64,000 nucleotides of DNA from Hymenopus coronatus (Eukaryota; Arthropoda; Insecta; Mantodea; Hymenopodidae): positions 67,830,765 to 67,894,764 of the forward strand of contig CM060890.1 of assembly GCA_030762935.1 (NCBI GenBank). The letters run 5' to 3'. Numbering within the stretch: the first letter of the stretch is position 1; every line of letters starts with the position of its first letter. Shown piece by piece: positions 58,819 to 64,000 of this stretch. The notes under the pieces are model-generated. The model was not told the origin of the DNA and did not search any database. It worked only from the letters and a program-made list of their open reading frames with translations. The translations under genes and the position numbers were made by a program.

Positions 58819-60672
58819 CTTTCTCTACACGTAGGTACTATGTACATAGTGTAAAGCGAAGGTATTGTATTACATCCAAAAATCTGATACCTAAATTTCA
58901 ACGAAAATACATATTTTGGGACCCTCCGAATAAAAAAAAAGCATTTTTAGAAAAATGTCTGTGTGTATCTGTCGTCTGTCGGTGGGTGTTACGGTGTTAA
59001 TGTCGTGTTTACGTTGGTTGCTATATACAGTGTTGTCTTTGGCACAACATTTAAGACGCCTTATGCGGTGAGCGCAGATTGGAGTCGTTGACCAGATTCA
59101 CTCCACTACCTATGAGTAAGGTGAATCTACTATCGTTGAATTTGCCTCGGTGTTGCTCAGCCTGCACGATAATTGACTCATTCGGGGTGGTAAAGCAAAT
59201 GGGGGTAGTTCAGGGAGTGGTCTTGTAATGATTAAAACTTATATAATTTTCTTGAATTTATTCCTTCCTAGGAGAGACGGGACAAACACATTTGCCTTAC
59301 AATAATTCTAACTCTTACACCTGTTGCGAATTCTAACACTTGGCAGATTACATGTAGTATATTAATACGCGTCACTGACTTTAGAGTTGTTTAACTTTGT
59401 ATGAAGTAATTAAGTACAGCCCAACGACCGACAGCATTACAGCTACAGATAACTTTCACGAACAGATCAGAACAGACTGGTGAACAGACATTGGTGAAAA
59501 CAGAGATTGGCCCCAATGTGCCTTCTTGGGCTCTTTATATACAAAAAATACTGTTATGGCGGCTTCTTTCTGATTGGGCTGAAAGGCAACACGATTGACG
59601 TCAATATTTCCCAAGAATCAATTTCCTTATCCCAGGGTGCACTGTAAACCTCACGTGAAAAGCCTTGTACAATGAAGAATTACCGTCTTCTGAATTTTTC
59701 TGTTCACCCCCGTTTTAACTCGAGTGTACGTGACTTGACAAAAGAGACCTTTCTAACAAAAGCGCTTCTCATCCCCTTTGACTCTTTTGGCGTCAGCTTT
59801 CTTCTCCAGCTGAATGTTCTCAGTTAAATACATACATGTATACTCTTTTGGTTTGCACATTGATAAATAATTAATAACTAATAAAATTTTTGATAAGGAA
59901 GCTAATTAACGGTCTCAGTGTATCTGTGTGTACGTATGTCTGTGTGTATGCGCGTGTGTGTGCGTCTGTGAGCAACATAGATCAAAAACGAAAAGACCGT
60001 TAAATAGCAAACTTTGTATTTAAGTTTGGCATCTTACAAGGATGCGACACAAAGATTTTCAAAAATATCCCCTCACATCTATCCTTTACATGAAACATCT
60101 TTCGAAAAATTTGATTTTCTTAAAATGGTTCTAACAATTTTGGTTAAAATATCTTATATTGAGGATATTTACTGACAAATAAAATGTATATCTTCAATTT
60201 TCTGGGAATAGGCTCTGAAGACATGTTTATTCCGGATGAATTCTGTGGAATTTTGCATAATTGTTAAGCCGTAAGAGATGGACCTAAACTTAACACATAT
60301 AAAAAATGAAGAGCACGTCAAAACACACAATTTATGTTATATTCATTTTTTCGTGGAGTTGGCCGGTTTTGAGATATTCCTTGATATTGGTTTCAGCTTT
60401 AAAATACTTATATTTTACTCATAGGAATTTGGTCAACTCCTGTCCATACAAACAAAGGTACTTCAACCACAAAGCAAGTAGATTTTAAAAGAACTATCGC
60501 TTTAGTCTATGGTACTCCCTTATTTCCCTTCTATATACAAGGAAGCAAGTAATAAGACCTTTCTGCTAATTTTTTCTCGATTAGCGTTAAGTAAATAAAA
60601 GAAGAAGCTTTTTAACAATAATTTATTGCACAATTGTAGAGAAAGTCATGCGAACGGAACACATCAGATACT
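58819..60672 (+). mobile_element. Family A copy interrupted by a ~930-bp insertion
   Basis: The 5' part (58819-58986) has GCTTTCTCTACACGTAGGTA and a clear hairpin arm. After the insertion the copy resumes at about 59918 in its GT-rich region and runs to GGAACACATCAGATAC at about 60672. Confidence 0.88.
58987..59917 (+). mobile_element. Candidate solo LTR or unknown insertion
   Basis: This 931-bp block begins TGTTACGGTGTTAATG and ends ACGGTCTCA, so it has TG...CA ends as LTRs do. A TATA-like element (CTTTATATAC) lies at about 59531, and an AATAAAATTT near 59880. The 5-base flanks GTGGG and GTGTA agree only partly. It lies in a GT-rich region where a true duplication is hard to judge. No coding sequence is present. 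Its composition is clearly different from the host copy. Confidence 0.45.
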
Positions 60673-60842
60673 TTTTTGTTGAACAAGATTTGACGCTTTC
60701 ATTTGGTGTCTCCTTTGGATCACATACAGTCAAACATATCAGCCACGGATTTTGAGAAATATGTAGTGTCCTTCTGGACATCTCAGTAAGAGTAGTTGAC
60801 ATTTTGGTTCTTAAATTATCTGATTACTCCTTAGGATTTAAA

Positions 60843-61745
60843 AATATGTGATGTGTTCAATTCATATGACTTTCTCTACATCTCTGCAATAAATGATTGT
60901 TAAGAACCTTATTCTTCTATTTACCTAATGCTAATCGAGAAAAACTTGACAGAAACGGTCTGATTACTTGCTTCCTTGTAAGTAGAAGAGAAATAAGAGA
61001 GTACCATAGCTAAATCGTTAGTCAAATCTTTTAAAGGCTGCTTGCTATGTGATTGAGTGTCTTTGTTTGTATGAACAGGAGTTGACAAATTCCCTATGAG
61101 AAAAGTAGAAGTATTTTAAAGCTGAAACTAATAACAAGGAATACTTTAGAAACGATCAACTCCACGAAAAAAATAAATGACATATATTGTGGGTTTTAAC
61201 GAGCTCTACATTTTTTGTGTGGTACATTTCTGTCTATCTTTTACGGATTACCTGTTATTCAAAATTTCGCAAAATTTATCCAGAATAAGCTTGTCTTCAG
61301 ATGCTATTCCCAGAAAATTGCAGATATATATTTTATTTGTCACGTAAATATCTTAAATATAAGAGATTTTCAATAAAAATCGTTAGAGCCATTTTTGAGA
61401 AAATAATTTTCGAAAAATGTTCCATATAAAGGGTACTTGGGAGTGGAGGGATTTTCTTGAAAATCTTCGTATCATATCCTTTTTTTTTTTTTTTTTTTTT
61501 TGGTAGTGTTTAACGCCCGCTTTAACTACTAATGGCACCGCAGGCGGTATCATATCCTTATAGGATACTAAACTTAAATACCAAGTTTCGTTTTTGATCT
61601 ATGCTGCCCATACTCATACACACGGACATTTTTGTAAAAATGCTTTTTTGCACTCAGGGGGTCTCAAAACATGTATTTCCGGTGAAATCTCGGTATAAAT
61701 TTTTTGGGTGCAACACAATACTATGTTCATATAATAGAGAAGGTA
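60843..61745 (-). mobile_element. Family A copy with a small retroposon inside
   Basis: Starts AATATGTGATGTGTTCAATT and ends CATATAATAGAGAAGGTAAT, where the hairpin is shortened. A 65-bp insertion at 61482-61546 splits it. Confidence 0.88.
61482..61546 (-). mobile_element. Short 5' truncated retroposon
   Basis: A poly-T (poly-A on the minus strand) is followed by GTGTTTAACGCCCGCTTTAA and GGCACCGCAGGCG. The 13-bp flanks GTATCATATCCTT (61469-61481 and 61547-61559) are identical. This is a LINE-mobilised insertion, truncated to about 45 bp plus tail. The source family is not identified. Confidence 0.9.
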
Positions 61746-62148
61746 ATAATGATTAATGAAACGCTTTTTACAAACTCAAAAACTCACATGGAAAATACTC
61801 GTATGTTTTTGTGATGAACTGTTCTATATTTAAAGTTTGTGTACGATCCTGAGCGTTCGAAATCAACCTTATACTTTGTTTAGATTTCTCCTTACTTCAG
61901 GGCTATGTTTGTAAATATTATCTCAGCCACACACCTAAGCTGAGAAAATATGCTCTTGGAGATATAAATTTCGGATACTGACATATAACTTATAGCATTG
62001 GCAGGGTTGACAGCGATCTATTTGAGGTTATGTTAACTGGCACTCTTAGCCATGGCCAATAGTGAAAAAAGCGAGTGGGTGTGGACTGACCGGCCTTGAT
62101 ACATAACAGCTGTTGACTTCGCGGTCTTTACTTTTATTTGAAGTATCT
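61746..62148. other. No gene seen
   Basis: Unique-looking AT-rich spacer between two family A copies. Confidence 0.4.
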
Positions 62149-62945
62149 TTTACTTTCTCTACACGTACTACGTACATAGTCCATATAGAAGATATTTTAT
62201 TGCACCTAAAAAAAAAAAAAAAAAGCATTTAAAGAAAAATATCCCTGTGTGTGTGTGTGTGTGGGCAGCATAGCTCAAAAACGAAAAGACAGTTAAAAAC
62301 CAAACTTGGTATTTAAGTTTGTATCTTCCAAGGATGCGACACGAAGATTTTCAAAAAATTTCCCCTACCCACCCTAAACTGTGCTTTACATGAAAACAAT
62401 TTCGAAAAATTATTAACGATTTTGATTAAAATCTCTTATATTTGAGATATTTACTTGCCAAATATAATGTATACCTTGAATTTTATGGAAATAGCCTCAA
62501 AAGAGTTTATTCAAGATGATTTTATTGAATTTTGCATAACTGGTAAAACGTAATAGATAGACAAAAACTTACCAGACAAAAAATGTAGATCACTATAAAA
62601 CACACAGTTTATGCCATATACATTTTGTCGTGGAGTTGATCCTTTTTAAGATATTCCTTGCTATTGGTTTCAGCCTTGAAAAACATACTTTCCTCATACA
62701 AGAATTTGTCAACTGCTGTCCATACAAACAAAGGAACTTCAGTCACATAGCAACCAGCTTTTGACTATCACTTTAACTTATGGTGGTCCCTTATTTCGCT
62801 TCTATTTACAAGGAAGCAAGTAATAAGACTATTTCTGTTAATTTTTCTCAATTAGCATGACGTAAATTGAAGCCAAAGCTTTTAACAATAATTTGTTGCA
62901 GAGATGTAGAGAGAGTCATGTGAATGGAACACATCAGATTTTTTT
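62149..62945 (+). mobile_element. Family A copy, complete
   Basis: Starts TTTACTTTCTCTACACGTAC and ends GTCATGTGAATGGAACACAT, then CAGATTTTTTTT. Both ends, the stem-loop and a T-run are intact. The internal A-run (62209-62224) is expanded to 16 As. Confidence 0.92.
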
Positions 62946-63334
62946 TAATATTATGTTTAATATTAATTTTTGAAGAAGTAAAATTGTCTGTACAAATGCC
63001 CCATTATCTCAGAAACAAGTTGACACTAAGGGCTGAAATTTTTACCACACATTTGTAAATAAATATTATTTATTTTAACGAAAATGTTTTTATGTATATG
63101 CATTAGTTATTTTTTAAAATTTACAAATCGTTTATCAATACCATTTTAAGAGCTTTATTTAAAAAAATACACATTTTTCCTTTTAATCAACAGGAGTATT
63201 CTATTTGTTATCAATCAGTAGTAAATGTTTCGCTGAACATGCCTTGAAAAATTTAGCTCATTATCTTAAATAGTTGCTGAGATAGTAGTCGAACTTTAAC
63301 ATTGGCAAGATATGGGATTTCGATTCCCCTTTAA
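62946..63334. other. No gene seen
   Basis: AT-rich spacer. A short palindromic CGCGCG lies near 63344, just inside the next repeat. Confidence 0.4.
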
Positions 63335-64000
63335 AGCTCCATGCACGCGCGTGTGTGTATGTCAGTACCATGCGTCCTTGAACAGCATAACTAAAAACGA
63401 AAAGTCCCTAAGTACCAAACTTGATAGTTAAGTACAGGATGCGACACGACTATGTTCCAGAATATCCCCCACACCAAACTATTATTTATTTGAAAGTGTT
63501 GATTTTCTCAAACAATGCTCCTAAAGATTTGTATTGGAATACTATAAATCCAAGATATTTTCATGGCAATGAAATGTATATCTTGAGTTTTCTCAGGATA
63601 GTTTCTGAACTATTATTCATCTGGTGGGTTTTGTAAAACTGGTAAACCGTATCAGATAGACAAAAGCTTGCTTTCGAAATATGTTAATCTCGCCAAAACA
63701 CACAATTTATATCAGAAATATTTTTTTTCTCGAATTAACCATTTCTTGTTATTAATTTAAGTTGTCTAATGCTTATATTTTTCTCAGATGGGAAATTAAT
63801 GTTTGTTTTTCATTTGTTTTTAATTTGTTTTTACTTCGGCCCTTGTTAAAGGAAAGTAATTTTCATTCTATCAGTTTTAACTTTCTCTACTCGTACTACG
63901 TACATAGTGTATAGAGAAGGTGTTGTATTGCACCAAAAAATTCTAAACCAGACTTCACCGGAAAAACATGTTTTGGGTCCTTCTAAATCCAAAAAAGCAT
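63335..64000 (+). mobile_element. Two family A pieces, the last cut by the window edge
   Basis: A 5' truncated diverged copy (about 63335-63876) is followed by the start of another (from about 63877: AACTTTCTCTACTCGTACTA, arm GTGTATAGAGAAGG). The latter continues beyond position 64000. Confidence 0.85.

Overview
This is a gene-poor, AT-rich, heavily transposon-loaded piece of an arthropod nuclear genome, most likely an insect. The evidence is several families of tRNA-derived SINEs, mariner elements with DD34D-type transposases, decayed Jockey/CR1-like LINEs, a Ty1/copia element, and at least one spliced host gene with a very long intron. The repeat mix suggests a large-genome polyneopteran (cockroach, termite or stick-insect type), but that is only an inference. 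No bacterial genes, CRISPR array, rRNA or genuine tRNA gene was seen.

The only host gene recognised is on the minus strand. Two exons (33278-33124 and 23472-23289) are flanked by splice sites and join in phase 0. They encode part of an ANF-receptor / glutamate-receptor amino-terminal domain, probably from an ionotropic receptor or iGluR. The intron between them is about 9.65 kb and holds two mariner elements, LINE remnants, SINE pieces and several copies of the dominant repeat. The remaining exons must lie elsewhere, perhaps outside the window.

The dominant feature is one dispersed family, here called family A. The unit is about 0.85 kb and about 30 full, truncated or nested copies in both orientations cover roughly a third of the window. 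Each intact copy starts with a hairpin-forming ACTTTCTCTACA end, carries a GT-rich microsatellite, and ends with the inverted copy of that motif followed by a small stem-loop and a T-run. Copies have inserted into T-runs (A-runs when reversed), often inside older family A copies. This layout matches non-autonomous Helentron elements (HINE, DINE-1-like) and is the best candidate here for something undescribed.

Layout. 0-9.5 kb: old repeats, an inverted pair of tRNA-like units and degraded family A. 9.5-14.4 kb: family A cluster with a palindromic SINE. 15.3-18.7 kb: broken copia element. 20.2-21.6 kb: pogo-like terminus and a tandem array with inverted units. 22.5-33.3 kb: LINE tail, gene exons and TE-filled intron. 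33.5-48.2 kb: SINEs and nested family A stacks. 48.4-55.6 kb: LINE remnants including a nearly full-length minus-strand element. 57.9-64 kb: more family A, with a candidate solo LTR and a small retroposon inserted in copies. Every transposon coding region read is broken by stops or frameshifts; the genes do not form an operon or pathway.
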